From an uncultured Eubacterium sp. (GTDB lineage Bacteria; Bacillota; Clostridia; Lachnospirales; Lachnospiraceae): DNA of 46,466 nucleotides. The stretch covers positions 1 to 46,466 of the forward strand of contig CAMEJP010000008.1 in assembly GCA_945920185.1 (NCBI GenBank), given 5' to 3'. Positions 1 to 7,575 of the stretch are shown piece by piece. How positions within the stretch are numbered: position 1 is the first letter of the stretch; the number at the start of each line of letters is the position of its first letter. The notes below the pieces were generated by a model, which saw nothing but the letters and a program-made list of their open reading frames with translations, did no database searches and was not told where the DNA came from. Both the position numbers and the translations under genes were made by a program.

Positions 1-1523
1 ACATACCATGTGCCTGCTCCGTTTGTTATAAAGCCTGTGTATGATGTATCCACAACACCTGCATTTACATACCAGAATACGCTGTCTGCACCCTGTACAA
101 GTCCTGTCTTTGAGGTATCAACCGCGTCATCCACATAATAGTACCACTTATCGTCCATGCTGTCATATACAAGTCCGTTCCTTGCATCCCTATAGGTTGC
201 CTCTGCTGTCACAGCACCCTCAGGCATTGTGAATGTGGTAGTTGCACTTGTTTCATCAGCAACGGTAACACCGTTTACAATCCACTTATCGAATACCTGA
301 CCGTCAGGTGCAGCATCAGCAGTAAGAGTAACAACCGTGCCTGCAGATGCGGCAGTAATGGCTGTACCCGAAGAGTTCGTTGCTGTTGCGCCGGTTACCG
401 TGATGTCGTACCGCGCACCGGCAACAGTAACCGGAATATAGATATCCACACTGCGCCAAGCACTATTGTAGTACTTTACCTCTACATCTTCTCTCTTTTC
501 TCCGTTAATCCACACTTCAATGTTTTCCAGATTTTCCCCGTCAAAATCATAAGCAGGGTTTTCTACCTCATTGCCAAACGGCTTTGCATACACCTCCATA
601 TTTAAGGTGGCTACTCCGGCTGTCAGTTTATCATCATAGAGGGTTGTTCCGTTTTGCTCAATGTATATGTTATAATTGCCTTTGCTGTAATTGGCGTCAT
701 CCGGGTAAGAAAATGTAAAAGAATATCTTGCCTGATTACCTGTCATTCCTTCATAAAATTCCGGATTGAAATCATTAATCTCGATTTTGGTAATATTCTG
801 TGCGATAACCTTGTCTTCCCATCCGGCATAGAGAGTTATGTCGGATGTAATTTTGGTTGAGCTAAATTTAAACTTAGTGGTCAGTTCGGCATCTGTATAC
901 CATCCGGTAAAAACCTTGTCACCGTTTGTCGGCTTTTCAGGTTCACTTGCATATCCGTTATCCATAACCTGCTCACTTGGGACAGCACTTCCTCCGTTGG
1001 AATCATATGTCACAGTATGCTTTACGCCTGTGTATTCAGATACCGTAACCGGAATATAGAGATCCACACAGCGCCAATATTTATTGTAGTATTTTACCTC
1101 TACATCTTCTCTCTTTTCTCCGTTAATCCACACTTCGATGTTTCCAAGATTTTCACCGTCAAAATCATAAGCAGGATTTTCTACCTCATTGCCAAACGGA
1201 TTTGCATACACCTCAATCATTAAGGTAGCTTCTCCTGCTGTCAGTTTATCATCATAGAGGGTTGTTCCGTTTTGCTCAATGTATATGTTATTATTGCCTT
1301 TGCTGTAATTGGCATCATCAGGGTAAGAAAATGTTAAAGAATATCTTGCATCATTACCTGTCATTCCGTCATAAAATTCCGGATTGAAATCATTGATTTC
1401 AATTTTTGTGATATAGGTTGGAGATGTCTCGGCGTATGCCGCTTTCGGCGGCATAAGTCCAAGCACCATAACGATGCACATCAGCAGGCTAAACAGCCTG
1501 TTAATCTTTGTCTTTGCTTTCAT
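1..1523 (-). CDS. Secreted multidomain surface protein with cell-wall-binding-type repeats (3' end outside window)
   Basis: The gene starts with ATG at 1523 behind a strong SD (AAGGAGG) and runs off the left edge, so about 507 N-terminal residues are visible. A signal peptide (residues 1 to about 28, ending in AYA) indicates export. Two near-identical modules of about 123 residues (roughly 36-159 and 242-365) flank an InlB-type repeat (TYDSNGG, GWYTD and LYAGW signatures, roughly 164-231). A second beta-grasp-like repeat follows at about 367-437 (DKWIVNG, FTMPEGAV). From about 440 it enters short repeats with the pattern TGL..GADSVFWYV..G..DTSYTGF, which resemble wall-anchoring repeats. It lies 36 bp after the stop of the upstream surface-protein gene and shares its terminal repeats, so the two are probably co-transcribed. 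The role (adhesin or matrix protein) is inferred; no catalytic motif is seen. Confidence 0.8.
   Translation of the reverse strand, partial: MKAKTKINRLFSLLMCIVMVLGLMPPKAAYAETSPTYITKIEINDFNPEFYDGMTGNDARYSLTFSYPDDANYSKGNNNIYIEQNGTTLYDDKLTAGEATLMIEVYANPFGNEVENPAYDFDGENLGNIEVWINGEKREDVEVKYYNKYWRCVDLYIPVTVSEYTGVKHTVTYDSNGGSAVPSEQVMDNGYASEPEKPTNGDKVFTGWYTDAELTTKFKFSSTKITSDITLYAGWEDKVIAQNITKIEINDFNPEFYEGMTGNQARYSFTFSYPDDANYSKGNYNIYIEQNGTTLYDDKLTAGVATLNMEVYAKPFGNEVENPAYDFDGENLENIEVWINGEKREDVEVKYYNSAWRSVDIYIPVTVAGARYDITVTGATATNSSGTAITAASAGTVVTLTADAAPDGQVFDKWIVNGVTVADETSATTTFTMPEGAVTAEATYRDARNGLVYDSMDDKWYYYVDDAVDTSKTGLVQGADSVFWYVNAGVVDTSYTGFITNGAGTWY
427..796. repeat. 370-bp direct repeat, copy A
   Basis: This stretch repeats at 1045-1414 with a constant offset of 618 bp and only scattered substitutions. 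It encodes the second copy of the module of about 123 residues in the surface protein, in frame. The absence of indels over the whole length points to a recent in-gene duplication or ongoing gene conversion. Confidence 0.85.
1045..1414. repeat. 370-bp direct repeat, copy B
   Basis: This is the partner of 427-796. It encodes the first (N-terminal) copy of the module, starting near residue 36 of the surface protein, with the InlB-type repeat between the two copies. Confidence 0.85.
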
Positions 1524-1559
1524 TGAAATTCCTCCTTGTCTTGGTTTATGTATTTCACA

Positions 1560-4500
1560 TTAATCTGTAACCTTACCGTTTACGATGTTGTAGGTTCCTG
1601 TAGCGTCAGTATATGTTCCGGTATAATCGTCACGAAGCTTTCCTGTTACCACAAGCCAGCTTGCTCCGCCCGTCTCGGTTATTCCGGTAAATGTCGTGTC
1701 AAGAACTCCGTCCTTCACATACCAGAAAGCTCCGCCGTTCTTGATAAGTCCCGTGTATGTTGAATCGTGCTTTCCGCCAAGTACCACAAGCCACTTATCG
1801 CCTTCTTTTCCAAGGCCCTTAAAGCTTGTATCTACCTTGCCGTTTGCCACATACCACTTACCGTTTTCATTCTCATAGAAGCCTGTGTATGTAGTGTCTA
1901 ATGTACCATCCTTTACATACCAGAAGTAGCCTGCATTCTGGATAAGTCCCGTAAATTCAGGATATGCCTTGCCTTTAAATACGGCTATCCACTTATCTCC
2001 GTCTTTTCCAAGTCCCGTAAAACTTGTATCTATCTTACCGGATATAACATACCATGTGCCTGCTCCGTTTGTTATAAAGCCTGTGTATGATGTATCCACA
2101 ATGCCTGCATTTACATACCAGAATACGCTGTCTGCTCCCTGTACAAGTCCTGTCTTTGTGGAATCAAATGCACCGTTATTATAGTACTGCCATTGTCCGT
2201 CAACGTACTTAAGACCGGTATATGCGTCTTCCGAAAGGGTAAGCTGCACATCTATAACCACATCTGCCAATGCGGAAACCCATATATCTAATGTATTTGT
2301 GACATTGTTTTGTTTTTTTACCACCATGGTGTACCTTCCGCGAACTACATCCGGTATGGTATAAGTTGTGCTATTGCCATAGACTATTGCTTCATAGGCA
2401 GGCTCAGATGTTCCGAGAGTGATAAGCTGAATCGTAATTTCATCTGTCTCGCTTCCCACACTCTCTACCGTACCCGATACAGTCACACTGCTGTATGGGA
2501 CAGTATAGCTTATACATATTCCTACGCAATTATCATAGCGTGCATATTCGGTTCCTGTGTAAGAACCGATTGAACTTGCTACCGGATTGGAAAAGCAGTA
2601 GCCCTCCGGCAAACTTACCGTCACATAGGTATAGTAAGTCTTGCCTTCCTCAAAGCGGTCCTGTGCAATATCAAGTTCATTATCACCCTGCATGAACACA
2701 CAATCCGTTACGGTTATAAGGTCATTTGAAGATGTCGGCACGCTAGGAAGTTCGCCTGCCTTTGGCGAGGTCATGCTAAGCTCCACCTTGCCGATAGTTT
2801 TTTCAAAAGACTGGAAGGAAATGTACTTGTAGCCGCCAAATGTGGTTTCTCCCAAGGATTCCACCGTCACTTTATCAGAGCCGTCAGCCTGATTTCCCAC
2901 CATAACGGCAGCGCTTGACGGATATATAAGAGGAATATATTTCGGATATTCATCGCCTTCATAAATATTAAGGGCTGCATTATTACCCTTAAGTGTTAAA
3001 GTACTTTCACCGGAAATGGTGACAGTTTTTTTAGGTACATTATATAAATAATAATTGTCAATGGCAAATTCGCCTTCTTGTTCGGAACTGCAATACATAG
3101 TCACATCGGCATCTATGATTTCCGTGTTGATAAGGTATATGCAATCATCGCCGGTTGTAGTAATATCCAATGTACAGTTCTCAACGATACAATTTGCCGT
3201 AGTCACTGCCTGAATTGCCTTTCCTGACGTATACATGGTCAGTTTGTCGGATTTTCCGTTGGTTCCCTTAATGTAGAGATTTCCGCCGCCGGTTACTCTG
3301 ACAGCCTGATAGATAGGATATTCCTCACTTTTTCCAATGGTACACTCGCCGTCGATGCGGATAATCAGGTCCTTTTCTCCGTGATAGCGGATACCATAAC
3401 CGCTGATTCCTGCCTCATCCGATTCCGACAAATTTGTAATCAAAGCTCCGTCATACAATTCCAGACGGTTCTTATAAGGATAAAAACGTGCTTTTCCTGA
3501 GCACAGTGACCTCTTATTCTTACTTGTCACCTGCTGGCCGTCCACCCAAAGATTATATTCCACAGGATTTACCGTAATCGTAGCGGCATCTGACATAACT
3601 TTTCCATCGTCGCCTATGGCATAACAGACAAACTTTTCTCCGTCCATACCATAGTCAAGATAGTTGAGAACCAGTGTATCAGTTGTTGCCGATGCTTTAT
3701 CACAGCACAGACCGCTTCCGCCTACATAAGTAACGCTGCCGTTGGGATGAAGCCAGCCCCATTGATAAGACTTAGCATTCTCTGCCTCAATATGAAGCGT
3801 CACCGAATCACCTTCGTTAATCGTCACGGAAACCGGCTGTTTTGTAATCACCGGCAGTGAAGGGTCCGCCGTAAATTCATAGACAAGGAGAAGTGACTTC
3901 TGTCCGTTGAAATATATGGAAGAAACGGCCATACCGTTGACACTTCCTGTCATGGTTAAAGGCAGATTTTCAGGATTGTCAGGAAAAGCATATCCGTCCT
4001 TGGCATTGAGCACAGTCCTTGCCATATATTTCTTTCCTGCCTTAAATGTATCGGTTGAAGACATTTTGTCATTGTTCTCATCATACCACTCAACGCGCTC
4101 CACATAATACTTCGACCCATCATTTGGCACAACATAAAAATCCGGCGTCTGTTTGCTCTTTGGAATGTCAAGCCCTGTAAAGCCCACATCAAATACATAT
4201 TTATCATTGGAAATGACAACGGTTGAATTATTACTTGGCACAGTCTGCCACAAATTACCTACGATGATTTTTTTGTCACCTACCATAATCGTAGTATCTT
4301 CTTTGATACGATAATCAAGATAACTATATGAAAAAATGGCATTGCCGGGGCAAGGCATAATTGTACAGTTTCTTATCTCGCCGCTTGCATAATTCAGCCT
4401 AATGACACCGCTAAATTCGTTACCTTCAGAAAGTGCATCATAATTGCAGGCAAAAGTACCGCCGTCAATGAGATAGTCGATATCACAGTTGGATGGTGTA

Positions 4501-5279
4501 TCATACAGCTTAACCGCATTATTTTTTTCCCCCTGTGCCTCAAAGTAACCGCCTGTAATCAGAAGGTCTCCTATACCTGTCATATACAGACACGGCTCTC
4601 TAGTTGACGTGGTGCGAAAAGTACCGCCCGTAAATGTAAGTGAAGAACGATAGTTTCCACTGGGACTATCTGCACATAATGTTTTTTTATCTGTATTAAA
4701 GTTTCCTCCCGTTATGAGGATATCAGCTGCATACGCATAGATACCTCCGGTATGAGTTCCTATAAAATCGCCGCCTTCAATGGTAAGTGTACCATAGCCT
4801 TCACGTATGATATATCCGCCTTCCCTGTAATCTATGCTTATGGTTCCCGTACCTTCAGGACTGCTGTCCCTAATCGTAAGATTGCTGTACCAAATATCAA
4901 ACAGATAGTCATCCGTGGTGGTTGCCGTCCTGCTTAAGGTATATCCTTTAAGGTCAAGGATAAAATCAAGGCTGTCCGTCGGTACCATACAGTAATCGTT
5001 GTTCTTATCATTGGAGATAATGTCACAGCCAAGCTCTACATATACCCTATATCTATATTGTGGTTTGCTGCCATTGAATACGGCAAGAAGTCCCTCATAT
5101 GTATAGACGATATACGGGTCGTCCTTTGAGCCGCTTCCGGTTACGTCTGTCTCATCGATGTCGAAATCCGTACCATCGATTGTCAGTGCCTTGGCATTCA
5201 CCACAGGAAACATGGTGATAATCATTACCAATACCAGAAGCATACTTAAAAATCGTTTTGCTTTTTTTGTGTTGTTCAT
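1560..5279 (-). CDS. Large secreted beta-helix surface protein with Ig-like domain and C-terminal wall-binding-type repeats
   Basis: The protein has 1239 residues, starting at ATG 5279 behind SD AGGAGG. Residues 1 to about 31 form a signal peptide. Residues about 50-370 and again about 600-800 show the short strand pattern (GG.F, L.I.GG.F, I.IDG) of a right-handed parallel beta-helix. Residues about 475-575 look like an Ig-like domain (ITKQPVSVTINEGDSVTL, then FVCYAIGDDG). A carboxypeptidase-regulatory-like beta sandwich is likely at about 955-1020. From about 1018 to the end come about nine repeats of roughly 22 residues (TGL..GG.FWYVKDG.LDTTYTG). No LPXTG motif is present, so attachment would be through the repeats. 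It is followed after 36 bp by a related surface gene and preceded by a structured intergenic region and a receiver-like gene. Function is inferred: adhesion or matrix. No lyase catalytic residues were identified. Confidence 0.85.
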   Translation of the reverse strand: MNNTKKAKRFLSMLLVLVMIITMFPVVNAKALTIDGTDFDIDETDVTGSGSKDDPYIVYTYEGLLAVFNGSKPQYRYRVYVELGCDIISNDKNNDYCMVPTDSLDFILDLKGYTLSRTATTTDDYLFDIWYSNLTIRDSSPEGTGTISIDYREGGYIIREGYGTLTIEGGDFIGTHTGGIYAYAADILITGGNFNTDKKTLCADSPSGNYRSSLTFTGGTFRTTSTREPCLYMTGIGDLLITGGYFEAQGEKNNAVKLYDTPSNCDIDYLIDGGTFACNYDALSEGNEFSGVIRLNYASGEIRNCTIMPCPGNAIFSYSYLDYRIKEDTTIMVGDKKIIVGNLWQTVPSNNSTVVISNDKYVFDVGFTGLDIPKSKQTPDFYVVPNDGSKYYVERVEWYDENNDKMSSTDTFKAGKKYMARTVLNAKDGYAFPDNPENLPLTMTGSVNGMAVSSIYFNGQKSLLLVYEFTADPSLPVITKQPVSVTINEGDSVTLHIEAENAKSYQWGWLHPNGSVTYVGGSGLCCDKASATTDTLVLNYLDYGMDGEKFVCYAIGDDGKVMSDAATITVNPVEYNLWVDGQQVTSKNKRSLCSGKARFYPYKNRLELYDGALITNLSESDEAGISGYGIRYHGEKDLIIRIDGECTIGKSEEYPIYQAVRVTGGGNLYIKGTNGKSDKLTMYTSGKAIQAVTTANCIVENCTLDITTTGDDCIYLINTEIIDADVTMYCSSEQEGEFAIDNYYLYNVPKKTVTISGESTLTLKGNNAALNIYEGDEYPKYIPLIYPSSAAVMVGNQADGSDKVTVESLGETTFGGYKYISFQSFEKTIGKVELSMTSPKAGELPSVPTSSNDLITVTDCVFMQGDNELDIAQDRFEEGKTYYTYVTVSLPEGYCFSNPVASSIGSYTGTEYARYDNCVGICISYTVPYSSVTVSGTVESVGSETDEITIQLITLGTSEPAYEAIVYGNSTTYTIPDVVRGRYTMVVKKQNNVTNTLDIWVSALADVVIDVQLTLSEDAYTGLKYVDGQWQYYNNGAFDSTKTGLVQGADSVFWYVNAGIVDTSYTGFITNGAGTWYVISGKIDTSFTGLGKDGDKWIAVFKGKAYPEFTGLIQNAGYFWYVKDGTLDTTYTGFYENENGKWYVANGKVDTSFKGLGKEGDKWLVVLGGKHDSTYTGLIKNGGAFWYVKDGVLDTTFTGITETGGASWLVVTGKLRDDYTGTYTDATGTYNIVNGKVTD
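2047..2158. repeat. Segment nearly identical to bases 1-112
   Basis: The first 112 bases of the window match 2047-2158 with about three mismatches. Both encode the same wall-binding-type repeat unit (NAG.VDTSYTGFITNGAGTWY) in two neighbouring surface genes. The nucleotide identity exceeds what protein conservation alone requires, which suggests recombination or conversion between the paralogues. Confidence 0.85.
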
Positions 5280-5308
5280 GTTTTTTCCTCCTATTTTTAT
5301 AATAATAT

Positions 5309-5400
5309 GCCGTACATTTTTTCAATCATTTCCGAAAGGGTACGGCGTCCCTAAGGATGGTGCTTGCTTTCTAAAGCTGTATTTTCCCACCTTTCACGCC
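5309..5400 (-). other. Candidate structured leader RNA upstream of the beta-helix surface gene
   Basis: Read on the minus strand, this 132-bp intergenic stretch has nested complementary arms: 5396-5400 with 5344-5348 (GGCGT/ACGCC), and 5388-5391 with 5359-5362. A second hairpin pairs 5340-5346 with 5309-5315 (GCCGTAC/GTACGGC). The two structures share bases 5344-5346 and so exclude each other, as in a switch. No known riboswitch consensus was recognised, and there is no U-run next to either stem. Confidence 0.35.
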
Positions 5401-5411
5401 TCCAACGCATC

Positions 5412-5795
5412 TCAAAGCGTGTCAACCACAGCCGACAGATAGGTAGCTGAAACAGAACCGTAAATAAAGTTGTCGATAAGTCCGTCCTTTTTCGCCTGAA
5501 TCACACGCCCGGCGAGTTTTTTATCTGCATTTTCATCGACAATCAGGACAACCTTGCAATGGGGATTCTGTCGTTTTACCTCTTCACGTATTTTAAGCCT
5601 GTCCTCCAGTTTCCACGGCGTATAGCCCGTAACTTCCATAAGGAGGGCATATGGTTCGCAGATACTGCAAAGGTCTGTGGTCTTTTCAGGAGCTTCCGAC
5701 TTGTAAACGTCGAAATCTGAGTCTGCGTTCTGAAGCGTATGCGCAACTGCGTCGGCAAACAGATAATTCTGCATATCCACAACAATCCGTCGCAT
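5412..5795 (-). CDS. Stand-alone degenerate receiver-like protein
   Basis: This protein of about 127 residues has the size and alternating fold pattern of a CheY-type receiver and no output domain. The expected phosphorylation site is replaced: the strand reading ALLMEVTG carries glutamate where aspartate should be (about residue 54). The usual acidic pair after strand one is reduced to a single aspartate (IVVDMQ), and the conserved lysine near the C-terminus is not obvious (FIYGS). If the assignment is right, it cannot be phosphorylated normally and may act as a constitutive binding partner or inhibitor. ATG at 5795 was chosen because GGTGAG lies just upstream; a GTG start at 5804 is possible. 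The gene lies between the NarL-type regulator and the surface-protein genes, all on the minus strand. Receiver homology is inferred by eye. Confidence 0.6.
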   Translation of the reverse strand: MRRIVVDMQNYLFADAVAHTLQNADSDFDVYKSEAPEKTTDLCSICEPYALLMEVTGYTPWKLEDRLKIREEVKRQNPHCKVVLIVDENADKKLAGRVIQAKKDGLIDNFIYGSVSATYLSAVVDTL

Positions 5796-5840
5796 TTTAC
5801 TCACCCGCTTTCTTTAAAATGATTCATATTTACGCATACC

Positions 5841-5869
5841 ATTATACATTTTTTGGAAAAATCCACATC
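5841..5869 (-). promoter_or_regulatory. Candidate activator-type promoter of the receiver/surface-protein unit
   Basis: A perfect -10 box (TATAAT, 5841-5846 on the minus strand) has no recognisable -35 at 17 bp (GATGTG at 5864-5869). An inverted repeat directly overlaps the -35 region on its upstream side (5867-5884). A weak -35 beside a palindrome is what a promoter that depends on an activator looks like. Confidence 0.4.
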
Positions 5870-5884
5870 CCCCATTTGGGGGAT
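5867..5884. promoter_or_regulatory. 18-bp inverted repeat, candidate operator
   Basis: The sequence ATCCCCCATTTGGGGGAT has 8-bp arms around a 2-bp centre. It sits upstream of the candidate -10 box at 5841-5846 and just after the terminator of the response-regulator operon. Binding by the adjacent NarL-type regulator is an inference from position and symmetry only. Confidence 0.5.
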
Positions 5885-5892
5885 ATGATTAA

Positions 5893-5950
5893 ATTTTTTT
5901 TAAAAAAGAGTCCGCTTGTGAGGGCAGGTACGCCTCACTTTCGGACTCTC
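5893..5950 (-). terminator. Intrinsic terminator of the sensor/kinase/regulator operon
   Basis: On the minus strand the arms GAGTCCG and CGGACTC, with inner arms GTGAGG and CCTCAC, form a long stem followed by six U residues. It lies downstream of the response regulator stop. A second perfect hairpin (5966-5991, GGCTCCGGGAT with its complement) lies between the stop codon and this terminator. Confidence 0.75.
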
Positions 5951-6001
5951 ATACCGTAACAAAGCGGCTCCGGGATACAAATCCCGGAGCCATTTTCCTT
6001 T

Positions 6002-6625
6002 TTAAAAACCGTTAACAATAAGCCTCTTGCTCATTACCATGGCGGCAAGTTTTGTCTTTGAGCTAAAGCCTGTTTTTTGGAGCATGCTTCCCACCTGGGA
6101 CTTTACCGTCTCGACGGACACATCCAAAATATCCGCCATCTCTTTATACGTCATGCCTTCCACAAGCAGGCGCAGTACTTTTATTTCAGCTTCGGTAAAA
6201 TCATAGCTTGAAGCATTTCCAATCATAACTTTCGGCATTTTATCGGGATATACCGATTCACCGTTCATGGTACGCTCCACCACCGTCATCAGCTCCTCAC
6301 AGCTTACATCCTTAAACCAAATACTGTCAGCACCCACTTCTTTGGCACGGTTAATATAGTCCACATCAAGCATTGATGTAACTATGATTACCTTAATGCC
6401 GGGGAAATGTTCTTTGATAACTTTAGTTGCCTCAAAGCCGCTCTCATCATTTTCGGTACAGACGTCCATAAGCACCAAATCGACATGATTCTGTTCACAG
6501 CATTTTTTTGCAAACCCCGCTGCGCCAACAGAAGCGGCAAGCCTGTAACCTTCACTCTGATTAATATAATTTTCCATGGTTTCGCGCATCATACGCTGGT
6601 CTTCTACAATCAATACATTTGTCAT
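6002..6625 (-). CDS. NarL/LuxR-family response regulator
   Basis: The protein has 207 residues. The N-terminal receiver has the acidic pair E8-D9, the phosphoacceptor D54 (LVLMDV), T83 and K105, so it looks fully functional. Residues about 140-195 form a LuxR-type helix-turn-helix (FTEAEIKVLRLLVEGMTYKE, then ADILDVSVETVKSQV). Its start overlaps the stop of the kinase gene by 4 bp (ATGA), so translation is coupled. It should be phosphorylated by the adjacent kinase and act as a DNA-binding dimer. The inverted repeat at 5867-5884 is the nearest candidate target, which would place the receiver-like gene and the surface proteins under its control; this is an inference. Confidence 0.92.
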   Translation of the reverse strand: MTNVLIVEDQRMMRETMENYINQSEGYRLAASVGAAGFAKKCCEQNHVDLVLMDVCTENDESGFEATKVIKEHFPGIKVIIVTSMLDVDYINRAKEVGADSIWFKDVSCEELMTVVERTMNGESVYPDKMPKVMIGNASSYDFTEAEIKVLRLLVEGMTYKEMADILDVSVETVKSQVGSMLQKTGFSSKTKLAAMVMSKRLIVNGF

Positions 6626-7575
6626 ACTGTCTTCTCCAATCTTACAGGGAGTTCTACCGTCAGTTCAAACCGAGGCATGCTCTTAATTTTCACTTCTCCG
6701 CCGCATTTTTTCACGCGGGTCTTAAGGGAAGACAATCCGCCTCCCTCTGTGATTTCTGATTCGGGTGCTGCTCCGTTATTGCTTATGAGCGCATAAAACA
6801 TATTTCCGTCGCAGGTAAGTTTTACATACAGCTCATCTGCCCCTGCATGGCGCACCGCATTTGTCATGCACTCACGAACGGCGGTTATCACAAGCCCTGC
6901 CGCTTCAGTGTCTTCGGGCATGTCTCCGTCAAGAAGTATTTTTATGCTCAGTCCTGTGGCTGCGCCTGCAATCCTTGCCATGCCGTCTTTATCATCTGAC
7001 AGCTCGTTGTCATGCTTTAACAGACGCACTGCGTTTTTCCATGCCGTCAAATCAAGTTCTGACATAGGGCGGTTTTGCCTGATAAACTGCCTTGTAGCGA
7101 TTACGCTCCTGCCGATATCGTCGTGAACCCGCATTTTCATGTTGAGGATTTCTTCCTCGCGAATCAGTGTAATAATATTTGCAGAAAGCTGACGCATTCT
7201 CCTTGAATATTCTTCAAGCTTCCTGTTATCCTGTTTAAGTTCGTTCTGTCTTAAGTACAGCTCGGTAACATCGGCGGCTATGACCTGAATAAAGGAATTG
7301 CCCTCCTGAGTGGTTATGCTTTCCTTATAAAAATGCCATGCACTGCCGTCGTCCAATATGAATATATCATTATGGCGCTGTTTCGGAAACGCATTGCCTT
7401 CTAAAATTTCCTGCATATCGGAAAATATCTGCAAATCTTTTCCCGTAAGGGCAAAAACCAGGCGGTACATCAGGTGATAACAAAGGGTCCCGATTCCGTT
7501 TTTATCAAAAAAGCATACTCCGCTCGGAAGATTGTCAAAGGCTTCCTTGACAGAGTTTCGTTTACTAAGCTTCAT
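6622..7575 (-). CDS. Soluble sensor histidine kinase (NarX/DegS-type core)
   Basis: The protein has 317 residues and no membrane segment. Residues about 10-108 resemble a PAS domain (LPSGVCFFDKNG at the start, IAADVTEL at the end). A coiled stretch leads to the phosphoacceptor region with H151 (RVHDDIGRS, the HisKA_3 pattern). The ATPase domain has an N box with N239 (ECMTNAVRHA) and a glycine-rich stretch at about 277-281 (EGGGLSSL). Its start overlaps the stop of the membrane sensor gene (TGATG) and its stop overlaps the regulator start. Because it has no membrane anchor while its neighbour has the membrane sensor without a working core, the two probably form one split receptor. That last point is inferred. 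Confidence 0.88.
   Translation of the reverse strand: MKLSKRNSVKEAFDNLPSGVCFFDKNGIGTLCYHLMYRLVFALTGKDLQIFSDMQEILEGNAFPKQRHNDIFILDDGSAWHFYKESITTQEGNSFIQVIAADVTELYLRQNELKQDNRKLEEYSRRMRQLSANIITLIREEEILNMKMRVHDDIGRSVIATRQFIRQNRPMSELDLTAWKNAVRLLKHDNELSDDKDGMARIAGAATGLSIKILLDGDMPEDTEAAGLVITAVRECMTNAVRHAGADELYVKLTCDGNMFYALISNNGAAPESEITEGGGLSSLKTRVKKCGGEVKIKSMPRFELTVELPVRLEKTV

Noticed and set aside
5280-5411. Cyclic-di-GMP riboswitch before the surface genes
   Set aside because: The conserved blocks of class I and class II aptamers could not be found, so only an unclassified structured leader is reported.
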